Assembly: GCF_010389155.1 (NCBI RefSeq) | Contig: NC_057767.1 | Coordinates: 24,997,723-25,061,722 of the forward strand | Length of the DNA stretch: 64,000 bases | Source: Erigeron canadensis | Lineage: Eukaryota > Streptophyta > Magnoliopsida > Asterales > Asteraceae | Direction of reading: 5' to 3' | Shown: in pieces, positions 21,451 through 31,048 of the stretch | Numbering within the stretch: position 1 is the stretch's first letter | Layout: the number at the start of each line of letters is the position of its first letter | Translations under genes and position numbers: made by a program | The notes under the pieces: generated by a model | Told to the model about the DNA's origin: nothing | The model's database searches: none | The model's input: the letters and a program-made list of their open reading frames with translations, nothing else

Positions 21451-21797
21451 ACAAATTAAGTAGGATATTTTTCAGAAAATACGGATCGAAGCACGGTACT
21501 TTCCAAAGATAAAAATAAAATAACAAATAAATAATATATAAATACGAATTTGTATTTATTATATTAGCTAAAAAAAAGGGGTATTCGGAATACTTTGGAG
21601 TAGCTTTCGTTTTTGTTATTTTTTCAAAAAGGGGAAGGGTAAGATATAATGAACATTTGGGATTGATATCCAGATATCAACATGAATTCGAACTAGAGGA
21701 AGGATCCCTAAAACACGCTCCCAAAAAATACATTGCTTAGTAACTCTCTTTATTTTTATCTTAGCATTCTAAACGTTACAATGCCAAGCTGGGGGCT
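21451..21797 (+). other. Tat element 3' non-coding end with polypurine tract
   Basis: AT-rich sequence ending in the PPT (gctgggggct) at the 3' LTR border. No coding. Confidence 0.6.
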
Positions 21798-22249
21798 TGA
21801 TAGTGTACCATCCTAGTTAGCACTATGACTTGATTAAAGCAACATAAAGCAGCGTAGCTCCCGAATACATATAGAGCAGTGTAGCTCCCGAATACATATA
21901 GAGCAGCGTAGCTCCCGAATAGAAGTAATCGCATGATCCGGACCAAGCTCCGGATCCAACATGATAGAACGAATAGATTGTCATGTGAATAGCACGTGGC
22001 CGACCAACAGGACAGGATGATGTAATAACTAAGCTAATCACCGTTGAGAAAGGTACGCTCCCAACAGGCTCCAAATCATACTAAAACGTCATAGGAGACA
22101 AGTACTCAGATCTTGTCTCCTCAGCCTCTATAAATACTCCTCTCAATCACTCATTTGAGGATCATGTTTTCACACACCTGCACCTTCTTCTGACCCTCCT
22201 TTAGCAAGTTCAACCCTTTAGTAATTAGACGACGAGACACGTTTAAACA
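21798..22249 (+). repeat. Tat element 3' LTR (452 bp)
   Basis: Same termini as the 5' LTR. It has three rather than two 27-bp gtagctcccgaatacat-type units and lacks the roughly 70 bp present at 11529-11600. TATA at 22129-22136. Confidence 0.9.
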
Positions 22250-22254
22250 GGGGT

Positions 22255-22510
22255 CTAAATTGTCAAGGATAAAGTCTACAACCGAATGGAAGTTATTTTC
22301 GGTTAAACAGTTAGTTAGTGAAAGGAAGTGTCGTTTAGGAAAAGTTGTGTCTATTAGAAAGTAATACCTATTAGTGAACGGACATGATGGTTCCTTTGTG
22401 TCTGTTGGAAAACTATATATATGTGTAAACCTACGTTGTAAATAATAAGAAGATAAGTTTAGTGTGTGTATTGTTTTGTGTTCATGAGTGAGAGGGACGA
22501 GGGACCAACA
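22255..22510 (+). repeat. TR-GAG-like element, 5' LTR, second piece
   Basis: Continues the LTR after the Tat element; it matches 25062-25317 and ends gggaccaaca, followed by the PBS tggcatcagagcc. Confidence 0.85.
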
Positions 22511-22524
22511 GTGGCATCAGAGCC

Positions 22525-23421
22525 AAGGTTGTCCGAACCAGAGAAGAAGACCAACGATTCAGGGAATCGTTCTAGAGAAAGATAGGAACGGAAAAGAGAA
22601 CCGATTTGATTCAGGGAATCAATTGAGAGAAAAGTGATCAAGTGTAGACCGATTAGGAGAGAAGAAAGAGACTAAGAAAAAATTGATTCAGGGGAATCAA
22701 TAACCAATCAAGTGAAGATTGATTCAGAAAAGCAAATAGAGAAAGAAAAGAATTGACTGAGTAAAGATCAAATTAGAGAGAAAAGATAAAGAGAAACGTA
22801 CCAGTTATTAAAAGAAGAAGTCGCCGCCGTCGTGTGTTGCCGGAAAAGAAAGAGTAACCGTCATTACCAAGGAAAGATTGATTAACCACCACCATCGGAG
22901 AATAAAGGAAAAGAAACCACCACCGCTGTGTGATTGAAACAAAATCCATACCACCACCTATTGTAATCGTTAATCAGAAAAAGAGCAAAGGAATTGGATT
23001 TTCCCTAGTTTGCTGTTTGTGTAGAGAAGAAAGAAAGAAGGAAGCAGAAGTATTTTATTTAGGAAAAGTAAAAATAACTATCAGTTTTATTAAGGGGTTG
23101 GAGAAAAGAGCCCACAAAATTAAAAGGAAGCCCAAATAACAGGTTTTATTAATCCTCTAAATATTTATTGCTTTATTTTTTTATCTATTAGAAGAATAGA
23201 TATAAGTTGGAAAATAGAAATTATTTAGAGAATTATTGTGGTTAGACACAAAAATAAGTTCGACGATTGTTAGAATTATATTGATTTTATAAGAAAATCA
23301 AAACGAAAGGATATGGCGGGAGATAAAAAATGGAAACAACAATCATGTTGTTGACATACCGTTATCATCCTATTAATGTCCAATTCTAAACAATACGAAC
23401 AATACGTTATGAGCCATAAGA
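22525..23421 (+). other. TR-GAG-like element leader and broken gag N-terminus
   Basis: Purine-rich leader, about 900 bases. Just before the gag ORF the frame reads PILNN..NNTL, stop, AIRMKKIL, where related copia Gags have W instead of the stop. TGG to TGA (23410-23412) therefore removes the N-terminal part of Gag. Confidence 0.6.
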
Positions 23422-24588
23422 ATGAAGAAGATATTAGTGGCAAATAGAGTATGGGATTTGTTAGAAGAAGCGACTACATCAAAGGAGATTGATAGAAAGA
23501 AAGATAGTTTTGCATCCGCGTATCTATTTCAAGGATTGCCAGAAGATCTACAAATGCAAGTTGTGGGATGTGAAACAGCAAAACAAATTTGGGACTCATT
23601 AAAGGCCAGATTTGTTGGGACAGAAGATGTTCAACAAGCGCACTCGCAACAATTGAAGTCAGAATTTGAGAGACTTGTTATGAAAGAAGATGAATCAATA
23701 GATTCATTTGCCAGAAAGATGATGAGTATTACTACAAAGGCTGCTACATGTGGATTGGCATTTGATGAACAAACGAAAGTACGAAAAATACTCAACGCAA
23801 TGCCAGATAAGTTTATACCAATAGTAGCAACCATTGAAATGGTTGTTGATTTTAAGGAAGCGAAATTGGAGGAGGTTATTGGGAATTATAAGACTTACGA
23901 AGAAAGGCTTAAGTTTAGAAAAGAAAGTCTCGAAGATAATAGTGAGAAGTTATTGTTCACACGTCAAGGGAATGCTAGAAATTATGAACGCAACTATGGG
24001 AACAATAGAGGAAGGGGTGGTAATCAGATAAGAGGAAGAGGCCAAGGAAGATTCATGAGAGATAATAGAAATGAAGATAGTTTCGATCGATGGAAGAAAA
24101 GCCCCGGAGATCAAAACTATCCAAGAAGACAACTTAAGGACATACAATGTTATAATTGTCAAGATTTTGGACACTTTGCTGCAAATTGTCCAAAACCAAA
24201 CCATAGAGAAGAAAAAGCAAACCTTGTGTTCGAAGATGACGAACCAGCGCTATTGATGGTTACTACTAAGGATGAAAAAGAGACAACGTCCTTAAAACAA
24301 GAGAAGCGAAGAAATGAAATTCTCATTAAGGAAGATGAAATTCCAAAAGGAAAGTTCGAAGAGATGAGATCAGAAATAGAAAGTGACTTAAGAAGTAAAC
24401 TAGAGTTTTGGAAGTTTGAATTACTCCAAGACTTTGAGATGGAGAAACAAGAGTTTGAGAAGAAAATGAGAGATAAAGAGATAGCATTTGAGAAACAAAT
24501 GCAAAAGGAGTTAGAAAACCTGAAGAAGTTGAGAGATTGCATAAGCAAAGAGATGAAAGAGTTAAAGTCAGAAAGAGAACCAGTTTGA
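23422..24588 (+). CDS. Copia-type Gag with zinc knuckle and charged coiled-coil extension
   Basis: Gag of the non-autonomous element, expected to form or join copia virus-like particles. The 388-codon frame shows the copia Gag pattern: ILVANRVWDLLEE, ETAKQIWDSLKARFVG, FERLVMKEDESIDSFARKM, KVRKILNAMPDKF, then an RG-rich linker (NNRGRGGNQIRGRGQGR) and a CCHC knuckle CYNCQDFGHFAANC (about residue 240). After it comes a Lys/Glu-rich coiled coil (EMEKQEFEKKMRDKEIAFEK) up to the TGA, longer than the usual copia Gag tail and where protease would normally follow. No DTGA protease, integrase or RT comes after it. The start is the first Met after an in-frame stop; the true start was upstream. Confidence 0.8.
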   Translation: MKKILVANRVWDLLEEATTSKEIDRKKDSFASAYLFQGLPEDLQMQVVGCETAKQIWDSLKARFVGTEDVQQAHSQQLKSEFERLVMKEDESIDSFARKMMSITTKAATCGLAFDEQTKVRKILNAMPDKFIPIVATIEMVVDFKEAKLEEVIGNYKTYEERLKFRKESLEDNSEKLLFTRQGNARNYERNYGNNRGRGGNQIRGRGQGRFMRDNRNEDSFDRWKKSPGDQNYPRRQLKDIQCYNCQDFGHFAANCPKPNHREEKANLVFEDDEPALLMVTTKDEKETTSLKQEKRRNEILIKEDEIPKGKFEEMRSEIESDLRSKLEFWKFELLQDFEMEKQEFEKKMRDKEIAFEKQMQKELENLKKLRDCISKEMKELKSEREPV

Positions 24589-25007
24589 GAAAGAAAACTA
24601 TGAAGTTGTTTCAAATAAGAAACTACTAGAAGAAGAACCAAGAGTTGACAACGGCGAATGCAAGAAACATTGAGAGACGCCATCAAAATTTCAAAAGGAA
24701 AGCAAAATTGAGAAAGACAACAAGTCAAGAAACAAGAAAGTTGAATACGAAGATCGTAATACAAGAAACACATTGTTGGAGATTCAAGACTATGAGATGA
24801 TACAAGTGAAGGAAGATACTGACAACGTTAACAAGGATGATGAAGATGAGATTCAAGACAAGGAAGAAAGAAGTGAAATCAATGAAGAAGTTAAAGGCAT
24901 AGTTCGTGTTAAAGATCAAGTAGGAAATGGAAACAAGCCAAAGTTCAAGGATAAAGATGATGAAGCTTAAAGAAATCAAAGGCATGGATTAATAAATTAG
25001 GGAGGAG
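24589..25007 (+). other. Post-gag tail with open acidic frame, ending in PPT
   Basis: A + frame at 24773-24970 is very acidic (DDEDEIQDKEERSE) and may be a shifted continuation of the coiled-coil extension. The PPT agggaggag precedes the 3' LTR. Confidence 0.5.
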
Positions 25008-25317
25008 TGTTGAATACTAATTTATCAATCCATGGAAGTGTCTATATGTAAGTTAGGGGGTCTAAAGTGTCAAGAATAAAGTCTACAACCGAATGGAAGT
25101 TATTTTCGGTTAAACGGTTAGTTAGTGAAAGGAAGTGTCATTTAGGAAAAGTTGTGTCTATTAGAAAGTCATACCTATTAGTGAACGGACATGATGGTTC
25201 GTTTGTGTCTGTTGGAAAACTATATATATGTGTAAACCGACGTTGTAAATAATAAAAAGATAAGTTTAGTGCGTGTATTGTTTTGTGTTCGTGAGTGAGA
25301 GGGACGAGGGACCAACA
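25008..25317 (+). repeat. TR-GAG-like element, 3' LTR (310 bp)
   Basis: TGTTGAATAC...GGACCAACA, uninterrupted. It serves as the reference that shows where the Tat element entered the 5' LTR. Confidence 0.9.
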
Positions 25318-25902
25318 CCAATATGGTTTCCAGTAGGAGCAAAATCATCATTTAACCGAATATTAGATCCAAATCCCGATACAGTGAGTGTTATCCATGA
25401 TGTTCTTTACTGTAATTTAATTTACTGCTAACGCATTTAATTTATCGTGTGTGAAGGCTGCCATAAACAAGATATGTCAATCTTAATTTTTATTATGTTG
25501 CAGTGTCTTACTATAACTGTTTAATGTGCACCGAATTAGTATTGAAGAAATAAAGAATGATGAATGGCTCAAAATGATTTATGTTCCTGCTAGATTTTGT
25601 GTGTATGATGACGTTAATCTTGATGATGTAAATGCTGTTTTTGATGACTCGGAGGTTAACAAAGCACTCAAAACATGCTCCATATTTTACTATATTCCTG
25701 TCATATTCATATTACTGTAAATTAGACAGACGACTTCTTAAATCATACTACTATGTTACCAGTTGAGGTTCCTACATTTTCTTATAAATTGTTGCTTATT
25801 TGTTGCGCCATTCAAGAAGAAAGGATAGATGAAGACACAGGTCCTTTATCTGTGAATGCATTTGATATGATAACTCTATTTCAAGGCTTGAAGCTGTCTT
25901 GA
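25318..25902 (+). pseudogene. CIPK/SnRK3 relic, right part with NAF motif
   Basis: Directly after the 3' LTR the interrupted exon resumes in frame: WFPVGAKSSFNRILDPNPDT, then GTGAGT at 25384. The next exon (about 25528-25656) reads RISIEEIKNDEWLKMIYVPA and VNLDDVNAVFDDSE. A further exon (about 25817-25902) reads GPLSVNAFDMITLFQGLKLS then TGA. NAF is the CBL-binding motif of CIPKs, and the wording is closest to the intron-rich CIPK8/CIPK24 (SOS2) type. The stop right after the NAF helix removes the rest of the regulatory domain, including the PP2C-interaction part. Confidence 0.8.
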
Positions 25903-26119
25903 ATGTTTTACCATGGTCAGGCTTGAATTCTTAGCCCTACCCTATCAAATTGATAATTTTCCAACATCTCACCCCAACAGCACATAGTATAATGTAGCAT
26001 TGGCCCAAAATAAGAGTCCCGAATATACATTTGGTTTAGGAAATCAGAATATTCTGTTATGCAAATCTAAAATTGAAGTCTGTCACAAGGTAGCCGTAGG
26101 AAATTAAAATACATTTGGC
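25903..26119. other. Intergenic after CIPK relic
   Basis: Non-coding; nothing recognised. Confidence 0.4.
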
Positions 26120-26220
26120 GTGAACTTTCATAATTATTTTGTCACACTCGATTTGTTCACGGTAAATAAAAATGTTACCGTGAACAAATGAGGTGTGACA
26201 AAATAACTATGAAAGTTCAC
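26120..26220. repeat. Foldback hairpin with about 46-nt arms
   Basis: Arms 26120-26165 and 26175-26220 are near-perfect inverted copies (gtgaactttcata... / ...tatgaaagttcac), with a 9-nt loop. Further nested inverted copies of cacactaaaaagtgtgaac follow to about 26345. This is typical of a small MITE or a precursor-like stem-loop. Confidence 0.75.
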
Positions 26221-26561
26221 ACTAAAAAGTGTGAACTTTTATTTATACACACTTTTTAGTGTGAAGAAATTTCCATACACTTTTAATTCAATATATTTCT
26301 ACACACTAAAAAGCGTGACAAAATTTTTAATTTCTAAAAAGTATGAACAAATTCAATATTGGTTGTAGTGTCTCAATGAAAATCCAAAAAATTCTCTATT
26401 AATCCCCCCCACAAATGTGTAAAGTAGGATTCGAACCAAGTGGATCATATCCCCCCAATGTTAAAGAAGTTATCAATGGGCCACCAACTCCATTGACGAT
26501 ATTTTCTCTATTTTGTTTACCAATTTACCACCGGGAACAGTCTAGCTTCAATTCTTAGTCA

Positions 26562-27230
26562 ACTTTCAATTCCATTATATTCAGAGCCTGTCATGAGTAT
26601 ATAATGCCCAAGGCAAGATAGTTAGAATATGCCCAACTTTCAATTCCATTATATTCATAGCTAGCCTGTCTTGAATAATCTAATGCTCAGGGTAAGATAG
26701 TTAGAATCAGTGCTGGCTTAAGCTTTTTGGTGGCTTTAAGCCGGATCAAAATTGGGGGCGTAATATATAACAATGAAAGCCAAAAAGAAAGGAGAAGATA
26801 CCTGCTACTGTTAACTAAGAAGGACCACAAGGCTCCCATTTATGTGTTATAATGCTATTATAATTTGTGAGTAATAAAAAAAAGAAAAAATTAGTATTTG
26901 ACTTGTATATATTGAATTTTGCCTTCATATGTTGACAGAGAATGAAAGGTTCAATTTTCAATATGGTTTCTTTACGAGCCATTTCTTTTTATGAGCGGCA
27001 TCCCCTAATTTCTTTTGAGCGGCGCGTCTTTTGTTTTGCTTTGTATAGATTACGCAGTAGAATTAGCCCAAATTTTTAAAACTTGGGCCCATTGTATAGA
27101 ATATGGGGGCCTTATAACTTTGGAGACCCAAATCAATGGCTTAGTCCCTCTATATTGTTGGGCCGGCCCTGGTTAGAATATGCCCAACTTTCAATTCCAT
27201 TATTTTTATTTGGTCTCTTTTCGATCAAGA
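26562..27230. repeat. Tandem repeat of about 100 bp, interrupted by a hAT MITE
   Basis: The phrase caactttcaattccattat followed by ...agatagttagaatatgccc occurs near 26562, 26632 and 27184. The last copy is separated from the others by the MITE at 26708-27171. Confidence 0.65.
26708..27171. mobile_element. hAT-type MITE with 8-bp target duplication
   Basis: The duplication gttagaat is at 26700-26707 and 27172-27179. The termini are CAGTGCTGGC and, inverted, CAGGGCCGGC. 464 bp, no coding. The length of the duplication and CAG-type ends define the hAT superfamily. Confidence 0.85.
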
Positions 27231-28913
27231 GATGTTTAATCTTTCTTACTTTCAGGGCCATTACGTTGCGTGTATGGTTGTCTCATTCGAGCATGTTTTT
27301 TATTACGTTTTTTAATAGCTTTTGTGTTTTTCCCACTCGGTAAAGTTCGTGTATTCTTGCATGTAAGACTCTCCGCATCAGTTCAGGATGTCCATTTAAC
27401 AAACATCTTAATCAGCATGCCACATCAGCTTTTCATCCATCCTTCCTACAAACACTTTTTACCCATAACAATAATACATTCATCCTTCCTACAAACATTT
27501 AAATAATTTCCAAATCATCAATAACTTTATGTTTCTAATTTTATTAATTATATGAAATTTTTTAGATAAATTGTTTATAATAATATATAAACAAACAAAA
27601 ATACGATTATATTAAATTTAAATTAAACTATATAAATAAACAAAATTATGATCACATTACATTAAATTAAACTACAAAGAAATATAATAAAATAAAAAAT
27701 ACAATATGAAATTGAAGAAAAGTATAAGTATTGGCTAGTCGCCCATGTTCAACGAAATAGAAAATACAATGCAAAATCTTACTGTTAAAAAGGAATAGGT
27801 CTTTTAAAAGAACTTTTAAAACTAAACAAACTATTTTATCAATTTATACTAGTTGAGGGGCTAAAAAATAGTTGAGGGGCTAAAAAATAATTTTATATTA
27901 AATGGTATAAAATAAGAATCCAGATCTTGACTTTGGTTCACTTTTCAACAAATCTTCATCTTATTCAGCTAGAATGTGCAACTCAAATTTGTTTTTTACA
28001 TTTATATTTATCTATAGTAAAGTAATATATATGTATATACATATAATATATTTACTTGTAACACTAAAACAAACAAATTTATTATTAATCTATTTCCAGC
28101 AAGCAAGACGAAGCCATCCGTTCAAATCCTTCTCCACGAATAGAAATCCACCACATCATCACTCATAATGGTATCTCTCACATGGACAACCTCCAAGTAA
28201 GCTTGTTTTTCCATGGATATCCCCGTTGTGGGCAGTCTAAATAAATACAGCTCATGTCTTCATAACCCATTTTCTATCGTTTCTTTAAAATAGCTTGAAA
28301 CTCTAACGTACGAAAGCCACCTATTCCTAGATCTTTCACATAAAATGAACATGAATGCCTAATGGACTTTTTTTATTTTCGCTGGATCCAAATGGGGTAC
28401 CATAACAAATAGAAAATGTTTATTTTTACAATATCGAACATATTACTATTTTTTTAACAAGTTATTTTTGTAGTTCCCTAGCAAGATATGATATTAGGGA
28501 TACAATGTACAAGAACATCCAAGATAATACAAGACCATCAAAGCAAAACATGGACCAAAAACTATTCAACAACAACATCATCTATAATATATATAAACCC
28601 ACTCGAACATGATATTGTTAATTTAACCAATATCATATCTAATATTTCAAAAGCAAAAAACATACCCTCGCTAATGTTTGAAAAGTGGAACATGTCTCAA
28701 GGTAGTCCAAGCTTACTATATGCTTAGTATCTCCATAACGATAACTACTTGCCCCGATCCATCATGAATTTTGGAGCACGGATGCCTCATTTTCTTCGTG
28801 AAGGGATAACAATCTATGAGTTGAGCTAGTCTTCGTAAAACAATCTAAGTTTGATCATCTTGCCTTAAGACGAATGTTTAATTCTATTAAACAAAACAAT
28901 TCGCGGCTGGCCA
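27231..28913. other. Intergenic, no gene recognised
   Basis: AT-rich. Small frames (27270-27506, 28488-28727) match nothing known to me. Around 27845-27885 the phrase gttgaggggctaaaaaata is directly duplicated. Confidence 0.4.
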
Positions 28914-30277
28914 GGCGATGTCTCATGCAAGTCCACCTTGGCTTTGATGCCTGATCCCTATTATTTTCTCAGCGGCGCAACGCATTGGGATCCAACCTCT
29001 CAAAGTTTTCTTATGTCCCTTATATTATTCCTTCGTCATCAAACACAACAATAGTCAGAATTTTATAAAGCTTTCTGACTCATGACGGTAAAGTATCCCC
29101 AGTTTAAACAAGTCTACAAAATTTATATTAAAAAGCTGGTTGTTTTGGATATTATATTGAGACCTAGCTTCCTCGCAAAAGATGACACTGAATTTCTCAG
29201 GTTCTTTTTGTACTCGAATCTAAATTTGGTATTGAATCAACATATTGAAAAAATGTTATATCTTTTCAATATTTAACAAAATACATGGTAGCTATTGCCC
29301 TTTTGTAACATATGGAGTTACGAGAAAAACATAAAAAAGGAAGCACATATATTAAAAACTATAAAGTACACTTACACTAGTGTTGGTAAAGCTTTTAAAA
29401 TCAAATCGTAGGTCATGCGCGCTACAAACATGTGTCACGTCTCTATAACTATATCCCCGTCCTACCCGGCCATCAAGAAATTCCTAAGATGAAATTTTCA
29501 TTATCCTCGAGTAGTTCATGAACTTGACTTGGGCGGAGCTTGCTTGTTTGAAAATTTTGATCAACACAAAACTTAAACAAGTCAAGTTTCATACTCGATC
29601 TACAACAGTATTCAAGTCAAGTTCATCAACTAAATGGGAAAAATGAAAAATTAATCATGTAGGATATTCCTGAGGGGAGGATGAGGATATATTTATGGAG
29701 ATGTAAAACATGTTTTTTTTAGAATGACCTACGATTCAATTTTGAAATCTTCTCAAACTTAACACTCTTGCATGTATCTATCTTTAATGTTTTAATTCAT
29801 GTGCCTCCTTGTTTACGTTTTTCTCGTAACTCCGGATGATACAAAAGGACAATCACCCCCATAGATTTCGTTAATATACAAAAGATATAGCAACCTTTTC
29901 GTTTTTTCCAAATAGGTTGATCCAATACGTAATCCAGATTCTGTAACAAGTGCACTTGATCGAGAGGAAGTTCATTGTCATCTTTTACGAGGGAGATTGC
30001 AATCATTTCATCCAAAACAACAAAATGTCAATCTGAATCACGTAGACCTGTGTTTTCGTGACTCCAAACTAGAGACACTTCACAAACTGGAGTCACAAAG
30101 TATTAGAAAATTTCAACTTTAAGACGGTTGAGTTTAAAAGACAACGAAGGAATAATAAAAGGGGCATAAGCCTGCTAAGAGAGGCTGAACCCGAATGCGT
30201 TGCCAAGCAGAAAATGATAGGGATTAGCTAGGCATCTCCGCCATGTGGACTGGCACGAGCTGCATCCTGGCCAGTCG
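28914..30277. repeat. Giant imperfect inverted repeat (foldback), 1.36 kb
   Basis: The left arm starts cggctggccagg at 28914 and the right arm, reverse-complemented, starts cgactggccagg at 30277. Matching blocks run inward almost to the centre (about 29595): ccctattattttct, gcaacgcatt, attattccttcgt, gagttacgagaaaaac, aatcgtaggtcat, atgaacttgacttg. The arms have drifted (perhaps 70-80% identical). The right arm contains a 72-codon minus frame (29797-30015) of unknown identity. It could be a foldback or long-TIR DNA transposon, or an inverted duplication. Confidence 0.75.
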
Positions 30278-30671
30278 AGAGTTCCTATGTTTAAAAAATA
30301 ATAATGTTTAGTCGATGGCACCATGATCTAACTTATGAGGAGCTCAGCTCATAGATGTTATTCCTTCGCGAAGAAAACGAAGCATCTGTCCTCCAGAGAT
30401 TCAAGGTGGGTCAGGGCTAATTATTGTTATGGAGATACTAAAGATATAGTAAGCTTCAACTACCCTACGATTGTTTCCGCATTTCAAACACTAGAGAGGG
30501 TATGTTTTTTTAGCTTTCAAAAGTTTTGATATAATGGTTTTAAGTAAAATAAAACAAGTATTAAAGTAAAACAAATAAAACCATAGGTTTTTGTTCTCTG
30601 AAAATCACCGTACATCATGAAAATCATCGTGCATGAATTGTTTCGTGAATCTTTGTGCATCAATTTTACTA
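30278..30671. other. Short intergenic stretch
   Basis: A 64-codon + frame (30335-30529) is open but unrecognised. It may be part of the host sequence of the neighbouring insertions. Confidence 0.3.
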
Positions 30672-31048
30672 TGATCAATTATTATATAAACTAAACATAT
30701 AATAGATTAGGGATGTGTACCTGATCATTTGGTAATCGCAAAGGAAGAAGACATTATGACTCAGTTGAGGAACGGGTTCCCGTTTAGGATGTGCTTTAAG
30801 GATGGGTCATGAGTAGAGAGAGAGATAGAGGTGTTGGTGTTATTGTCTAATGAATTAAGTCTCCCTATTGATCTCTATGTATAGACACACCCAAGGAGAA
30901 ACCTTAATTAATAAATATGGTAATTACGTCTATCAAATAATTACCTATTAATTATTTAGGAGTAATTAGGTCATTGATCATTATAATTAGATAAATGATT
31001 ATAAGGGTCACGTATATAAGTATATAAAAAAATATATTTGTTCTTACA
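30672..31048 (-). repeat. LARD-like element 3' LTR
   Basis: Minus-strand 3' LTR; its inner border is TGTAAGAAC (plus ttcttaca at 31041-31048) next to the PPT. Confidence 0.7.

Larger units (their letters stand above)
11171..22249 (+). mobile_element. Ty3/gypsy element, Tat type, 11,079 bp, nested in an LTR
   Basis: Both LTRs start TGATAGTGTACC and end GTTTAAACA. The target duplication is GGGGT (11166-11170 and 22250-22254), perfect. The PBS is tggcgccatccg (11671-11682) and the PPT is ctgggggct (to 21797). Order on +: gag, protease, RT, RNase H, second (archaeal-type) RNase H, integrase. A minisatellite and an antisense spliced gene fill the 3' part. The second RNase H and the antisense gene place it in the Tat/Retand group. 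gag-pro is broken by frameshifts and integrase by a deletion, so this copy is not autonomous. Confidence 0.9.
11117..25317 (+). mobile_element. Copia-type gag-only LTR element (TR-GAG-like), split by a Tat element
   Basis: The 5' LTR runs 11117-11170 and resumes at 22255-22510; the 3' LTR is 25008-25317. Each is 310 bp, begins TGTTGAATAC and ends ACCAACA. The PBS is tggcatcagagcc (22512-22524, initiator-Met tRNA type). The PPT is agggaggag just before 25008. Target duplication is ccaac/ccaat, with one mismatch. The interior codes only for Gag and has no protease, RT or integrase, so the element is non-autonomous. About a dozen LTR mismatches (roughly 4%) show it is older than the Tat element inside it. 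Confidence 0.85.

Noticed and set aside
26410..26450. tRNA-like ggattcgaacc on +
   Set aside because: Resembles a T-loop on minus (ggttcgaatcc), but acceptor and anticodon stems are missing.
28488..28727. 79-codon + ORF
   Set aside because: Low-complexity Thr/Ile/Ser-rich translation of AT-rich DNA without recognisable domain.
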